From positions 248,001 through 312,000 of the forward strand of contig CP085710.1 in assembly GCA_023823795.1 (NCBI GenBank): DNA of 64,000 bases, read 5' to 3'. A program made the position numbers and the translations under genes. The notes below the pieces were generated by a model that worked only from the letters and a program-made list of their open reading frames with translations, ran no database searches and was not told the DNA's origin. The DNA is from Bacillus sp. F19 (GTDB lineage Bacteria; Bacillota; Bacilli; Bacillales; Bacillaceae). Shown piece by piece: positions 40,270 through 48,435 of this stretch; position 1 is the stretch's first letter, and every line of letters begins with the position of its first letter.

Positions 40270-40565
40270 ATAGAAGTACTTTTTCATTCTTCTATTAACA
40301 TGCTGAGCCAAAGCGTATTGCCAATATCTTAATTTACCCCGATATCCGTGAGCAAAGTATTCATATTCCACAAACGTTCACCTTTACTGAATCCATTACC
40401 TTTATGTTCATCTTTCTGAATTTCAATTTCATATCACGTAAATCAATTCTTATGCGCTTCAGCTGGTACACAACATAATGAATATATACCTCAGGAATTT
40501 TAAAACCTGCAGCTTCTATACATTTAGATCTTTTTCTAAAATATCAACCAAACAAATCTTATATA
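40270..40565 (-). pseudogene. Possible decayed coding remnant, minus strand
   Basis: Read on the minus strand, one frame gives CIEAAGFKIPEVYIHYVVYQ and onward to LRDMKLKFRKMN; a frame change then gives GNGFSKGERLWNMNTLLTDI, overlapping a third piece, YEYFAHGYRGKLRYWQYALA. The composition looks protein-like but the family is not recognised. It fills most of the 490-bp gap between istB and the next gene. Confidence 0.3.
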
Positions 40566-40614
40566 TGTATTCATAAATCATATTCTCTTTTTCTACACCA
40601 AAGGAGCTGATAAT

Positions 40615-40863
40615 ATGAAAGGCTTGTTAGAGAGAGCAAAAGAAGAGCAACTTCCTGTTGAGATTATTTATAGGTCTGACAAAGGGGATATCTTACAAAG
40701 GACTATAATTGTGAATGAGGTCAAAGGCAATAATATAAAAGCATTTTGCTTATTAAACAACAAACCCGCATTACATCACTGCATTGTTACAATGGAAAAC
40801 AGAAATAAACCCCCGTTCTACAAGAACGGGGGTTTAAACTGGATAAAATATAATCATACTTAA
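40615..40863 (+). CDS. Small WYL-like protein, C-terminus altered
   Basis: An 82-residue product whose first 60 residues (MKGLLERAKEEQLPVEIIYR, VNEVKGNNIKAFCLLNNKP) resemble the short WYL-type proteins found beside YolD/UvrX genes in Bacillus elements. The usual C-terminal part is replaced by sequence read through a hairpin (40807-40835), so the gene may be truncated. AAAGGAGCTG precedes ATG. Function unknown; WYL domains sense nucleic-acid ligands in some regulators. Confidence 0.5.
   Translation: MKGLLERAKEEQLPVEIIYRSDKGDILQRTIIVNEVKGNNIKAFCLLNNKPALHHCIVTMENRNKPPFYKNGGLNWIKYNHT
40807..40835. terminator. Bidirectional terminator between convergent genes
   Basis: AAACCCCCGTTCT pairs perfectly with AGAACGGGGGTTT around a 3-nt loop. 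T tracts are short on both sides, so efficiency is uncertain. Confidence 0.65.
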
Positions 40864-41388
40864 TCGAGTTAATGTTTCCCCTGAATTATGATAGGTATGG
40901 GTTCTGTCAGCCTTGAATCTAATAGAATCACCACTACTAACTGTATATTCATTATTATTTACACGTACAGTTAGTTCCCCTTCAAAAACAGTTAAGAACT
41001 CTTCAGTTCCCTCTCTGTGCGAATCAGCACATAGGAATCCGCCCTTCTCAATCTCGACAGTATAAACTTCAAAGCGTCTATCATCTTCGAAGGGAAAGTA
41101 AGGATAGACCCGATATTTTCCGTTGTCTTCAGATAATGTTTGAATTTCCCTTTTTAAAACCACTTTTGTATCTGGCTGCGGATTATTTATTAGTGAAGTA
41201 AAAGAAATTTTTAATCCATTGGCTATTTTCCAAATGGTTGTAATCGTGGGGCATGATTCCCCTCTTTCGATTTGACCTATCATCGTTTTACTTACTCCTG
41301 TTAATTCAGCAACTCTTTCAAGACTTAATTTCTTACTTTCTCTAAAGATTTTTAAGTTTTTTGCAATGATAAGATGTATTTCCTCCAT
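40834..41388 (-). CDS. XRE-family regulator with cupin sensor domain
   Basis: A 184-residue repressor/activator. Helix-turn-helix at about 8-62 (SLERVAELTGVSKTMIGQIE) and a C-terminal cupin_2 barrel (TEEFLTVFEGELTVRVNNNE, about 118-180). Such proteins sense small molecules such as amino acids. Start ATG 41388 has AGGAG 8 nt upstream. It faces a LysE-type exporter across a 114-bp spacer with a palindrome, so it probably controls that gene and itself. Confidence 0.85.
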   Translation of the reverse strand: MEEIHLIIAKNLKIFRESKKLSLERVAELTGVSKTMIGQIERGESCPTITTIWKIANGLKISFTSLINNPQPDTKVVLKREIQTLSEDNGKYRVYPYFPFEDDRRFEVYTVEIEKGGFLCADSHREGTEEFLTVFEGELTVRVNNNEYTVSSGDSIRFKADRTHTYHNSGETLTRLSMIIFYPV

Positions 41389-41407
41389 AAACACACTCCT
41401 ATATTTG

Positions 41408-41434
41408 TGTACAATATAACGTCGATATTATACA
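41408..41434. promoter_or_regulatory. Candidate operator between the XRE-cupin and LysE-type genes
   Basis: TGTACAATAT-AACGTCG-ATATTATACA is a near-perfect palindrome with 7-nt centre. It sits near the regulator start. AACGTCGATATT and GACGTTATAGTG suggest a further copy nearby. Confidence 0.5.
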
Positions 41435-41502
41435 ATAAAAAGGATTGACGTTATAGTGTCTGTTTTGAACATTATAACATATAATACAAGGGAGGTTCCA
41501 AT

Positions 41503-42084
41503 ATGCCTTTATTATCGTTTTTGCTATATATTTTTGTTACTAGTTTTACTCCTGGTCCCAATAATATTATGGCGATGTTATTTGCTAACAAATACGGGTT
41601 AAAAAAGACAATTAGATTTTGTTTAGGAGTAGGTGCAGGTTTCTTTGTAATAATGTTATTGTGCAGTTATTTTAATCTTTTGCTTAAAAATTTCATTCCA
41701 CAAATAGAATTTATTATGACTATTCTTGGGGCAATCTATATGTTGTATCTGGCTATAAAAATTATTACTTCTAATAATGATAAAGATAATGATGTGGACA
41801 AGAATAACAGTTTTTTAACAGGTATGCTTTTACAATTCGTAAATCCGAAAGGTATTCTATATGGCATAACCGCAATATCAACCTTCATCCTTCCGTATCA
41901 CACTTCAAATTTCAGCTTAATATTTTATTCATTATTTCTAGCTTTTGTTGGTTTTATGAGTACTTTCTGTTGGAGTATGTTTGGTTCAATTTTTCAAAAG
42001 TTCTTATCAGAGTATAGAAGTCAGTTTAATATAATTATGGCATTGTTATTAGTGTATAGTGCAATTTCGATTCTTATAGAATAA
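41503..42084 (+). CDS. LysE/RhtB-family amino-acid exporter
   Basis: A 193-residue membrane protein with about six helices. The family start motif FTPGPNN (about residues 16-22) and GLKKTIRFCLGVGAGFF are typical, as is FVNPKGILYGI in the middle. It should export an amino acid or related metabolite; substrate unknown (the closest in feel are YfiK/EamB-type cysteine exporters). GGGAGG is 6 nt before ATG. Controlled probably by the divergent XRE-cupin regulator; cargo of the groEL element. Confidence 0.88.
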   Translation: MPLLSFLLYIFVTSFTPGPNNIMAMLFANKYGLKKTIRFCLGVGAGFFVIMLLCSYFNLLLKNFIPQIEFIMTILGAIYMLYLAIKIITSNNDKDNDVDKNNSFLTGMLLQFVNPKGILYGITAISTFILPYHTSNFSLIFYSLFLAFVGFMSTFCWSMFGSIFQKFLSEYRSQFNIIMALLLVYSAISILIE

Positions 42085-42192
42085 ATTAATTTTCTTGTTA
42101 AACTTGATTTTGGACAGACTTGTACCGTAAAACAAGTTGCCTTTTTTAATTATATGCATAGCTTCGATTCTGTAATTGATGGGAAATTGTCC

Positions 42193-42222
42193 GAACCCTT
42201 GTTATTCAAGGGTTCGTTTCTT
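42193..42222 (+). terminator. Terminator after the LysE-type gene
   Basis: GAACCCTTG pairs with CAAGGGTTC around TTATT and GTTTCTTTTT follows. It ends a 110-nt 3' leader. Confidence 0.75.
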
Positions 42223-42423
42223 TTTGTGGAGATCCATAAGAAAACGAATATAACGTTTTGCTCTAATTATTTATTAAATAAAACGTAATTAAGAACGAGG
42301 GAATAATAAGAGAAAAAGAACCGGTAGCAATGCACCTTTTGGAGAAAAGAGAATTCAGCACGTGAAAGAGGAAATCTTGCACAGTAACTAACGCATTAGA
42401 TTGCAAAAGATAGTTTTTAAATT

Positions 42424-42455
42424 TTCTTCAGCAATCGGGCCAGATTGTTGAAGAA
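42424..42455. repeat. REP-like hairpin with TTCARCAATCGGGC arm, copy 1
   Basis: TTCTTCAGCAATC pairs with GATTGTTGAAGAA (one G-U) around GGGCCA. The arm TTCAACAATCGGGC recurs at 43339-43353 and 44610-44623 in this island. The remainder of 42223-42661 shows no gene I can support. Confidence 0.65.
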
Positions 42456-42661
42456 CAGCAGGAACTTTTGGGAAGGAAGCCGAAGTTAATATCATGCTTG
42501 TGTTATTCAATAAACTTGCAGGTTAGTGTGTTAATGAATAAGTGATACTACGTAATAATAGTATTTCACGTACAAAATTAGCATTATTCTTTCAACCTTC
42601 TTGTGTAACCAAACCCATTCTCTGACATCAATAAAATCTAATTATAAAGGAGTCCAAAGTT

Positions 42662-43324
42662 ATGGAAATTTCTAAGGAAGTAGAGATGCTCCATCTTGAA
42701 TTTCATGGGAATATTATTCATCCAACTCTTTTATGGGATCAAGAAATGGCTGTTTTAATAGACACTGGATTCCCTGGACAAATTGAAGATTTACGCGTGG
42801 CAATGGATAAGGTAGGAGTGTCGTTCGACAAACTAAAAGTTGTGATTTTGACGCATCAGGATATAGATCATATAGGTAGTCTTCCTGAGATATTACAGGA
42901 GTGTGAAAGTAATATTAAAGTATATGCTCACGATCTGGATAAGCCTTATATTCAAGGGGATTTACCTCTTTTGAAAGACGGGCACCTAGAGAACCCCCCG
43001 AAGGGCAAAGTAGACGATACCTTGAAAGACGGTCAAGAATTGCCGTATTGCGGCGGGATTCGTGTCATCCATACTCCAGGGCATACTCCTGGCCATATCA
43101 GCCTATATTTGAAACAAAGTAAAACACTCGTTGCCGGGGATTCGATGTACAGTGTAAACGGAATAATTGGGGGAATTCATGCCCCAACCGCACTGGATAT
43201 AAAGGCGGCTCGACTCTCTTTGAAGAAATACATAGACCTCGACATTGAATCTGTGGTTTGTTACCACGGAGGATTAAGTAACGTAAATATTAATGATCAG
43301 ATTCAAAAAGTAATTTCATATTAA
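42662..43324 (+). CDS. Metallo-beta-lactamase-fold hydrolase
   Basis: A 220-residue MBL-fold protein of the YflN/glyoxalase-II-like type. Metal motif reads THQDIDH (residues 64-70), with Asp in place of the usual second His of HxHxDH, a variant common in this subgroup. HTPGHTPGHIS (about 140-150), AGDSM and CYHGG supply the other ligands. AAAGGAG is 8 nt before ATG. Substrate unknown. Stands alone between two transporter genes in the groEL element. Confidence 0.86.
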   Translation: MEISKEVEMLHLEFHGNIIHPTLLWDQEMAVLIDTGFPGQIEDLRVAMDKVGVSFDKLKVVILTHQDIDHIGSLPEILQECESNIKVYAHDLDKPYIQGDLPLLKDGHLENPPKGKVDDTLKDGQELPYCGGIRVIHTPGHTPGHISLYLKQSKTLVAGDSMYSVNGIIGGIHAPTALDIKAARLSLKKYIDLDIESVVCYHGGLSNVNINDQIQKVISY

Positions 43325-43338
43325 ATTTCTAGAACCTT

Positions 43339-43353
43339 CTTCAACAATCGGGC
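43339..43353. repeat. TTCAACAATCGGGC repeat arm, copy 2
   Basis: CTTCAACAATCGGGC matches the left arm of the hairpin at 42424; here it runs into the stem of the next terminator rather than its own partner. Confidence 0.55.
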
Positions 43354-43384
43354 GCTTATCTGTAATAAGGTAAGTGCCTTTTAA
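43351..43384 (+). terminator. Terminator of the MBL-fold gene
   Basis: GGCGCTTA pairs with TAAGTGCC (one G-U) across 12 nt and TTTTA follows. Confidence 0.65.
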
Positions 43385-43577
43385 TTGAATAAGGGATTGA
43401 GTTTAATGAAGAGTTTTGAAATAATTGGTATTAAGCAATAGGTGCAGTTTTCTTGAAAAAGCTCAATTGGTAATATTTCAGGTATTAGAAAAAATATTTT
43501 CAGTCATTATCATAGAAATGTAAAAGTTTAAGAGTTATATTTACATAGAATATCAGTCATCAGGAAGAGGTAGTATT

Positions 43578-44462
43578 ATGACAATATTTATGTACATATT
43601 TTGTTTGATTGTATGGGGACTTAACTTTATTGCGGTAAAAATTCAAGGAACTCCAGTCAGCTTGGAATTATCCTTAACTTATCGTTTAGTCATGACAGCC
43701 TTTTTATTTTTGATTCTTGTTTGGTTCCTTCGACCAAAGGGGAGGCCAACAAGAAAAGATATCCCATTTGTAATAGTGTTTGGTATATGTAACTTTGCAT
43801 TAAGCTATTTATGCCTTTATTACGCCACAATTTTGAGTTCTGCAGCAATCGTAACATTGGTTTTTTCATTAAAGGTGATTTTGACACCGATTGCTCTCCG
43901 GATTTTTTTAAAAGAAAAGTTACATTCACGCGTTTTATTTGGGGGAATTTTAGGTGTATTGGGCGTATGTATTCTCATCTATCCATCTTTGAACAACTTT
44001 CAAGGGTTCAATGACATAAAAGGAATTATGATCGCTTTCCTAGGTACACTTCTGACGTCAGTTGGTGACGCCAGCTCGGCTAGAAATGCAAATCGAAAGG
44101 TTGATCCAATTTATGCAAATGCAATTGGATTTACAGTGGGCAGTATATTGATGGGAGCAATTGTATTGTTCCAAGGACAAGAATTTATAATTCCAACATC
44201 TGTTTCATACTTATCTGCGTTACTATATTTAACTCTGGTTGCTTCATTTGCGGCATGGTTATTTTATTTGAAGCTTGTAGAAAAAATTGGAGGAGCTCAA
44301 AGCGGCTATATGGTCGCTCTATTCCCAGCTATCGGTGGAGTTGCCTCTGTTTTAATCGGTGAGTCAGATCCATCAGTGTATTTGTTTGCCGGTTGCCTAT
44401 CTAGCTGTATTGGCGCTGCAATTGCTTTAGGGTTTGGAAGGAGACTAGCTGTACAGGATTAA
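43578..44462 (+). CDS. EamA/DMT-family transporter
   Basis: A 294-residue permease with ten predicted helices in two EamA repeats. IVWGLNFIAVKI at the N-terminus, YLCLYYATILSSAAIVTLVF, and the second-repeat counterpart YLTLVASFAAWLFYLKLVEK are typical. Likely a metabolite exporter; substrate unknown. GAAGAGG precedes ATG. Last cargo gene of the groEL element on this strand. Confidence 0.87.
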   Translation: MTIFMYIFCLIVWGLNFIAVKIQGTPVSLELSLTYRLVMTAFLFLILVWFLRPKGRPTRKDIPFVIVFGICNFALSYLCLYYATILSSAAIVTLVFSLKVILTPIALRIFLKEKLHSRVLFGGILGVLGVCILIYPSLNNFQGFNDIKGIMIAFLGTLLTSVGDASSARNANRKVDPIYANAIGFTVGSILMGAIVLFQGQEFIIPTSVSYLSALLYLTLVASFAAWLFYLKLVEKIGGAQSGYMVALFPAIGGVASVLIGESDPSVYLFAGCLSSCIGAAIALGFGRRLAVQD

Positions 44463-44607
44463 TTAAGAAGGAATTTACTTATGAATTTAAAAATAGCACT
44501 CATTTAATGAATGGTTTCTCAGGTTATTGACAAAGAATCCAGAAGAAAATCTAGCTATTTAACTTAATAAGCTTATTGAGCTAAACAGCTAATAGAAGCT
44601 ATAGTAA

Positions 44608-44636
44608 TCTTCAACAATCGGGCCCGTTTGCTGAAT
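44608..44636. repeat. REP-like hairpin, copy 3
   Basis: TTCAACAA-CGGGCCCG-TTGCTGAA is a near-palindrome sharing the TTCAACAATCGGGC arm. In the surrounding 44463-44949 gap there is only a 22-codon hydrophobic open frame (about 44735-44805), not enough to call a gene. Confidence 0.55.
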
Positions 44637-44865
44637 TAATAAAGTATATATAATCAATTAACATTAGCTAAATATAATTATGTTAACTTTAAATTGTAAC
44701 GATGAAGACAACAATATTCTATTGAGGATAGGGTGTGTTAGATAAAATGGTTACTAAAGTGGGCATAGGTTTTTTACTTTTAATGGTGCATTTCTACTTG
44801 GTTTGAGTAGCATCTAAAAATTTTTTATTTTTATATTGTATAACAATTAATTCATATAATCAGAT

Positions 44866-44893
44866 GTCAGCAAAAATAATGCTGACTTTTTTA
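44866..44893. terminator. Terminator before the integrase fragment
   Basis: GTCAGCA pairs with TGCTGAC around AAAATAA and TTTTTT follows on the plus strand. Confidence 0.6.
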
Positions 44894-44949
44894 TTGTGCA
44901 GAACTAGGGACGGAACTACTCAATAACGTAACGAGACCGTTCAATACAA

Positions 44950-45654
44950 CTAACTAGCTAAAATAGGATATGATGATCTTCCACAAAAGGGCTCTAATTC
45001 ACCAGCTCTAAGACCTGTCCATGCTAAAGTTAAAAAGATAACATAATCATCAATTTCACCTTTAGTTTTAGCTGTTTCTAGAAAATCCTTTAATTCATGT
45101 TTTTCTAAATACTTCTCTTCAACTTTTTGGTTCTCTATGTCCTCTACTGTTTTTTTGTCTTTTGGGATAAAAGCATATTCTGTCGGATCAGCAAGAAGTA
45201 AATCTTGTTCTAATGCTCGTTTAAAGATCATTTTTGCCGTACCATGTATACCTGAAATTGTATTATGGGCCAGCTGCTCTTTTTTCTTCAAATCATTTAA
45301 TGCATTCTGGTACATTTTTTTAGTAACATCTTTTATCTTGTAATGAGCAAAATACCGATTCAAATGACCAATTTCATGATTTCTTACACGAATAGTACTA
45401 ATCTTTACGACTGTTTCACTATAGGTATCAAGCCATTCTTGAGCCATATCTTTAAATAAAATATTGTTATCTTCAAATGTTTTACCAGCGGTCTTTCTTT
45501 CAAATTCTTTTAAGGCGTCCTTTGCTTCTTTTTGTTTTAGAAAGCCTTTTTTCACAATTCTGCGGCGAGAACCGGTTTGTGGATCTACGCCATTTTCGAC
45601 AACGTTTATCCAACGCTCACCTTTTTTTGTTTGGTACTTTTTAACATATGCCAT
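44950..45654 (-). pseudogene. N-terminal two thirds of a tyrosine integrase
   Basis: From ATG 45654 (MAYVKKYQTKKGERW, with AAGGTGGG upstream) the product has an AP2-like arm-binding domain (about 1-55), a SAM-like core-binding domain (about 60-165, FKDMAQEWLDTY) and the start of the catalytic domain, ending just after the first catalytic Arg in TGLRAGEL. The next 14 residues are unrelated and lead to a stop. About 150 residues, with the other catalytic residues, are missing; a matching C-terminal fragment on the same strand lies at 36645-36888. Confidence 0.88.
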
Positions 45655-45774
45655 TAAAACCCACCTTGTATACTTCCTCAATATCAGGCAGCTGAATTAT
45701 AAGTTGGCTAACTTCCCATGGTTCCACACCATGTCTAAGGATTCGTTGCTTTATTTGATAAAGATTTAAACCTA

Positions 45775-45793
45775 GAATGGGCGGAATGATGTA
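45775..45793. repeat. Right attachment-site repeat (copy of the groEL 3' end)
   Basis: GAATGGGCGGAATGATGTA is identical to 36532-36550. The following A gives ATG ATG TAA, i.e. a groEL-type end. It lies 121 bp upstream of the integrase start. A small minus-strand open frame across it (45847 down to 45641) is not convincing as a gene. Confidence 0.85.
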
Positions 45794-45890
45794 AGGCTTT
45801 AAAGCCTTGCAATGGGAGAAATAGGTAAGGTTATTTCTTCCCACCATTCTTCACTTGTGAAGTAGGTCAGGTAAAAACAGTATTTCCATT

Positions 45891-45933
45891 AAAAACCACT
45901 ACCATTAAAATGAACTTGGGAGTGGTTTTATTT
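45891..45933 (+). terminator. Terminator, possibly the displaced groESL terminator
   Basis: AAAACCACT pairs with AGTGGTTTT across a 20-nt loop and TATTTG follows. It is 98 bp after the right groEL repeat, so it may have ended groESL before the insertion. Confidence 0.6.
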
Positions 45934-46062
45934 GAGGTCGATCCGAAATCCTGAATGTGAATAACTGGAAAAAATCCCTTCGAATGTATACAATTAAACT
46001 AGCTTTATCGTTATAGATTGATGTGCGATATGAATCATTCTTATGTTCTTAGGAGGCATTCT

Positions 46063-46962
46063 ATGTTTTTTTTCAAAAAGAAAACGCAAATTTCGGAGCA
46101 AAAAGTGAGAGAACTCATCCAGCGGTTAGAAGCTGCCTACACAGAAAAGGATATAGAGAAATTGAAGGAATTGTTCCATCCAGATCATCGGGAAATCTCC
46201 TTTTTAAACCATTTTACTTTGATGATGAATTTTCAAATTTACAATATTCAATCTGACATTATGAGGATTGAAATCTTAGATCTATCAGAGGACGAAGCGA
46301 CGTTTACATACACTAGAAAACATATATACACGTGCATAAATAAAAACGATGAAAATGGAGAAAGTCCTAACAATATCACAAGTTATTATATCCAAGTCAA
46401 AAAAGAGGCCAACTCAATCTGGATTACAAGACTCTCAAAATACAGCGAATTATTTTTGGACGAAGAGGGAGAAATCTTTCCGCATGAGAAGGCGGCAGTG
46501 CCATCAAGTGCCCAATTTTATAACAATATGAAACGGTTTATTGAGCCATTGCAGCTGGATGGTTTCAAACCGGCGACGTATCTTCTTTATGATAATAGTG
46601 AATTTATTGGGTATTATCCTGAAAATGAACGTTTTTCATATAAGACAAAAGAGAAATTTACAATTGATTATTTTACAGAGATGGGTGCGGCTTCCGTGGA
46701 AGAGCATACAGAAAGATACCTACGGGAGAATAGCCTGGAATATAGTGAAGTGATTAAAATGGAAGAGAATTATTCACTAATCGAAACGAAATTTATTAGT
46801 AATTCCCGTTTGCAGCATGAGCTGGTACTAAGCATGCTGGCACCTGACGGATTCTTTATGATCCGCTATTTGAAAAATAATAACAGTCCCATTAAACAAC
46901 AACTGCGGCAGAGTTGGATTGATCAGATGGCGGCAGTGACTGCGTATATTAATTCTAATTGA
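46063..46962 (+). CDS. Uncharacterised two-domain protein
   Basis: A 299-residue protein, start ATG 46063 with AGGAGG 6 nt upstream (a GTG/ATG further up lacks one). The first 115 residues (VRELIQRLEAAYTEKDIEKL) look like an NTF2-like fold: early helices followed by beta strands. The remainder (PLQLDGFKPATYLLYDNSEF and onward) is not recognised. No signal peptide or membrane helix. First gene after the right attachment repeat; ended by a strong terminator. Function unknown. Confidence 0.6.
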   Translation: MFFFKKKTQISEQKVRELIQRLEAAYTEKDIEKLKELFHPDHREISFLNHFTLMMNFQIYNIQSDIMRIEILDLSEDEATFTYTRKHIYTCINKNDENGESPNNITSYYIQVKKEANSIWITRLSKYSELFLDEEGEIFPHEKAAVPSSAQFYNNMKRFIEPLQLDGFKPATYLLYDNSEFIGYYPENERFSYKTKEKFTIDYFTEMGAASVEEHTERYLRENSLEYSEVIKMEENYSLIETKFISNSRLQHELVLSMLAPDGFFMIRYLKNNNSPIKQQLRQSWIDQMAAVTAYINSN

Positions 46963-47006
46963 ATTTAGTTTTGATTGATTTCTAGGATTATGCCTAATAG
47001 ATATAG

Positions 47007-47036
47007 AAAAACTCGCCAAAATGGGCGAGTTTTTTG
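47007..47036 (+). terminator. Terminator of the two-domain gene
   Basis: AACTCGCC pairs with GGGCGAGTT around AAAAT, followed by TTTTT. Confidence 0.85.
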
Positions 47037-47087
47037 TGTTTTAAGATACTATTAATCGTGCCAAACCGGGATTTTCTAAACTATTCT

Positions 47088-47573
47088 CTAACACAACACG
47101 ATTATTCTATAAGGTGTAGTTTGAGCAGGTATACTTTTGGTAGAAGGTCCATAAATAACGATAAGATCCCGGTTCGCCGGATTTCGTGTAAATGATTGCC
47201 CATTCGTTAATAACAATTGAGTGTATGGAGATAAATTTAATTGCAATCGTCCATCACTGCTCACCAGCTGGCTATTAAAATAATCTACTTTTACATTCTG
47301 ATTTGGCCTTTCTTTTACCATAACCAGTGCTTGGTATTGCGGAGGATATATAAGGGGAACAGGTGCATTCCCATCATAATATCCAGTTACCAGGTCTCCT
47401 GCTGAAACCATTGCATGGTCAACGAAGTAAGTAGCGGGTGACACAACAAAATTTACGGTTGCGCCTGATCCGTTTTCTACAGAAATTAATTTATAACAGC
47501 CTTCACCATTTTGGCCTGAATTAAAATCACTGATCATTGTAACGATTCCTTGAAAAGAATAAAAATTAGTCAT
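47088..47573 (-). CDS. Uncharacterised beta-rich protein
   Basis: A 161-residue protein with alternating strands (GIVTMISDFNSGQNGEGCYK, ATVNFVVSPATYFV, GRLQLNLSPYTQLLLTNGQS). No catalytic motif, signal peptide or membrane helix is seen; an OB-like or jelly-roll barrel is plausible. ATG 47573 is 7 nt after GGAGG. The pattern resembles hypothetical proteins common in Bacillaceae, but I cannot name a family. Confidence 0.6.
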   Translation of the reverse strand: MTNFYSFQGIVTMISDFNSGQNGEGCYKLISVENGSGATVNFVVSPATYFVDHAMVSAGDLVTGYYDGNAPVPLIYPPQYQALVMVKERPNQNVKVDYFNSQLVSSDGRLQLNLSPYTQLLLTNGQSFTRNPANRDLIVIYGPSTKSIPAQTTPYRIIVLC

Positions 47574-47796
47574 ATACATACCTCCATTGTTAGAAAAAGA
47601 ATATGCTTTTGATCTATAAAGCGATCTTAAAAAGAAACATCCCCAAGGAAGAGCTTAGGGTTGTCTTTTGCATTATGTTAAATAGCAGGTGACCCACCTA
47701 TGTACAATATGTAGGTTAATACCTAAACGACTGTGCGGATGCCTAAAAAGGTGAGGAAATGTTCTGTGGGAGAATATACATAATTTTAAAGCCCTC

Positions 47797-47842
47797 AAAA
47801 AAAGTGTCAAACCTTGATTTATAAGGGTTTAACGCTTTTTTA
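47797..47842. terminator. Bidirectional terminator-like hairpin
   Basis: AAAAAAGTGTCAAACCTT pairs with AAGGGTTTAACGCTTTTTT, with G-U pairs. T tracts on both strands. The wider gap 47580-47865 has no other feature I can support. Confidence 0.75.
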
Positions 47843-47865
47843 CATTCATGAAAATCATTCATTCA

Positions 47866-48287
47866 TCATAGATTCCGCTCTAACAAAATCCCCACTTGCT
47901 CTGACATGACATGACATGAGGAGGATACGGCATTTCATTCTTGAACCACCATTCCACGATCCCTACGTAAGACGTCACAATAAATTGAAGGATAATTTCT
48001 TCATTTAAACCCTGATTTTTCCCTTTTGTGATATCCACTTCATTCTTGAACTCTTCAATCAGTAACTCGACGAACTGACTGCGGAAAGAAGGGGCCCCTT
48101 TACTGGCTAACATCGTTGAAAAGAATAAATAATGACGTTCAAGGTATTCGAACCAGGGAAGATTCGAATCTCTGAATTCCAGTTCAGCTGCAGATTCGCA
48201 TATTTCTCGCAGTTCATTAATATGTTCTTCAATCAGCTTATTCAGCAGATCAAATTTATCTACAGGGCGCAGATTTTGAATCGGATT
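47866..48287 (-). pseudogene. TetR-family regulator remnant
   Basis: The minus strand is open from about 48287 with RPVDKFDLLNKLIEEHINEL, then FEYLERHYLFFSTMLASKGA and LQFIVTSYVGIVEWWFKNEM, the ligand-binding half of a TetR protein (TetR_C type). The N-terminal DNA-binding helix-turn-helix is missing. Near the end, three tandem GACAT units (47903-47917, plus strand) put the frame out; with two units it would read HVMSEQVGILLERNL and stop at 47866. Both defects mark it as dead. Confidence 0.78.
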
Positions 48288-48365
48288 AATTTTAAGTGAA
48301 ATGCTTTTGACTTTAGGTCCATAAAGAACAACTGAATCTCGAACTTATTTTTATAGGACTGTTTC

Positions 48366-48382
48366 GTATCGCAGGGCGATAC
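48366..48382. promoter_or_regulatory. 17-bp palindrome upstream of the MerR/DUF3967-type gene
   Basis: GTATCGC-AGG-GCGATAC is a perfect inverted repeat, 54 bp before the ATG. The same 17 bp (last base changed) stands before the decayed second copy at 49450. It may be an autoregulatory operator. Confidence 0.6.
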
Positions 48383-48435
48383 AGCTTGCAAAAAGGGTTA
48401 AAAGGCTTCATATTTAAAAGAAAAGGAGGTCCGAT

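Noticed and set aside
45641-45847. Minus-strand open frame spanning the right attachment repeat
   Set aside because: It overlaps the integrase start, has no ribosome site, and its beginning lies in host sequence; it may be a relic but is not supportable as a gene.
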